From the IMG/VR virus record IMGVR_UViG_3300027659_000081, positions 1 through 39,673 of that record: a DNA stretch of 39,673 bases; one strand, written 5' to 3'. This DNA comes from a virus. The position numbers and the translations under genes are program-made. Positions 39,375-39,673 of this stretch are shown one piece after another (position 1 is the first letter of the stretch; each line of letters begins with the position of its first letter). The notes under the pieces were generated by a model. It had not been told where the DNA came from. It did not search any database and saw only the letters and a list, made by a program, of their open reading frames with translations.

Positions 39375-39464
39375 AAATTTCTCATTTTTGTAAAAATTCT
39401 CAAAATTGTGAAAATTCTCAAAATTGTGAAAATTCTTAAAATTGTGAAAATTATCATTTTTGTG
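39375..39464. repeat. AT-rich 18-bp tandem repeats
   Basis: Units of 18 bp: 39393-39410 and 39411-39428 are identical (AAAATTCTCAAAATTGTG), 39429-39446 differs by one base, and 39375-39392 and 39447-39464 are more diverged. Similar short AT-rich tandem units serve as iterons or DNA unwinding elements at origins; here that is only a possibility. Confidence 0.8.
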
Positions 39465-39585
39465 AAAAATATTGAAAATATGGTTTTTCAAATGTTTTTG
39501 AAAATGAATTTCAATCTCATTAGTTGTTCGTTTTTGTGCACAAGTGAACAGTTTTTCTAGCGGTCAATTTTTTTTTGATTTTCAG

Positions 39586-39673
39586 CCTCACCGACCGTAC
39601 CGGCCTCACCGTCTCACCGTCTCACCGACCGTACCGGCCTCACCGTCTCACCGTCTCACCGACCGTACCGGCC
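39586..39673. repeat. 34-bp tandem repeats at the contig edge
   Basis: Two full copies at 39604-39637 and 39638-39671, a partial 18-nt copy at 39586-39603, and the first two bases of a fourth. Each unit holds three CTCACCG-type octamers followed by ACCGTACCGG. The window ends inside the array, so the true length is unknown and assembly may have stopped or collapsed here. Confidence 0.9.

Larger units (their letters stand above)
38580..39673. other. Non-coding, repeat-rich terminal region; candidate origin
   Basis: No convincing gene occupies this 1.1-kb stretch. It holds the large inverted repeat (38599-38713), short C runs (38889-38896), a small hairpin pair TGCAGAG/CCTCTGCA around 38776-38810, AT-rich 18-bp tandem repeats and GC-rich 34-bp tandem repeats. 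A remnant open stretch (about 38791-38889, reading GAWRALEDAENAKNSTIQLA) lacks a start. The position beside the primase-helicase and the AT-rich repeats suggests a replication origin. Confidence 0.45.

Noticed and set aside
39198-39491. 97-codon - strand ORF over the AT-rich repeats
   Set aside because: Its repetitive Asn/Phe/His/Glu peptide simply reads out the 18-bp tandem repeat.
39586-39673. CRISPR array
   Set aside because: Units are directly adjacent with no unique spacers; a simple tandem repeat.

Overview
The window looks like a nearly complete genome of a tailed, siphovirus-like dsDNA phage. Every supported gene lies on the + strand, and genes are packed tightly, with ATGA, TAATG or TGATG stop/start overlaps at many junctions. 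I see no integrase or excisionase, no recognisable lysogeny repressor, and no DNA polymerase. The host appears Gram-negative: there is a lipoprotein in the lysis cluster and an M15-type endolysin. Inferred only from one tail-associated protein, it may belong to the Verrucomicrobiota/Planctomycetota, because a glycerophosphodiester phosphodiesterase ends in a calcium-type DPDGDG repeat, a GGNP motif and a small beta domain of the kind common in those phyla. Few genes have a Shine-Dalgarno sequence.

Layout. 1-187: AT-rich leader with a candidate promoter. 188-2736: HTH protein, RuvC-like resolvase, small unknowns and a Nu1-like small terminase. 2733-8860: lambda-type large terminase, connector-position protein, portal, protease-scaffold with an internal start, major capsid protein and Bbp16-like cement protein, closed by a strong terminator at 8894-8932. 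8935-13810: neck and tail genes, including a lambda-like G/GT programmed frameshift on GGGAAAG and the tape measure. 13813-18351: tail-tip proteins, among them three tandem glycine-rich paralogues. 18361-18426: a tRNA-like element. 18452-20227: lysis cluster. 20224-26656: fibre genes and the GDPD, closed by a second terminator at 26705-26743. 26800-38579: early region, starting with a tiny ribbon-helix-helix protein and small unknown proteins, then a C5 DNA methyltransferase with a full-length second ORF in another frame, thymidylate synthase, an RNA-ligase-like enzyme, SSB-like protein, 3'-5' exonuclease, Pif1/Dda-like helicase and a primase-SF3 helicase. 38580-39673: mostly non-coding, with a 42-nt-arm inverted repeat, AT-rich 18-bp tandem repeats and 34-bp tandem repeats at the contig edge; it is the best candidate origin.

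How the genes work together. The early block makes and protects DNA: the primase-helicase and Pif1-like helicase with SSB and exonuclease replicate it, ThyA supplies dTMP, and the methyltransferase marks it. The late block packages DNA with TerS/TerL, builds the capsid (protease, scaffold, MCP, cement) and tail, and lyses the cell.

Three signals stand out. (1) The hexamer TTGACA occurs ten times on the + strand, and nine of the ten lie 19-25 nt upstream of a late-gene start, six at 20-21 nt. (2) The methyltransferase gene is overlapped for about 910 nt by another open frame that itself resembles a phage protein family; the two start codons interleave as ATGTG. (3) Three tandem polyglycine proteins occupy the place where a tail-tip hub would be expected.
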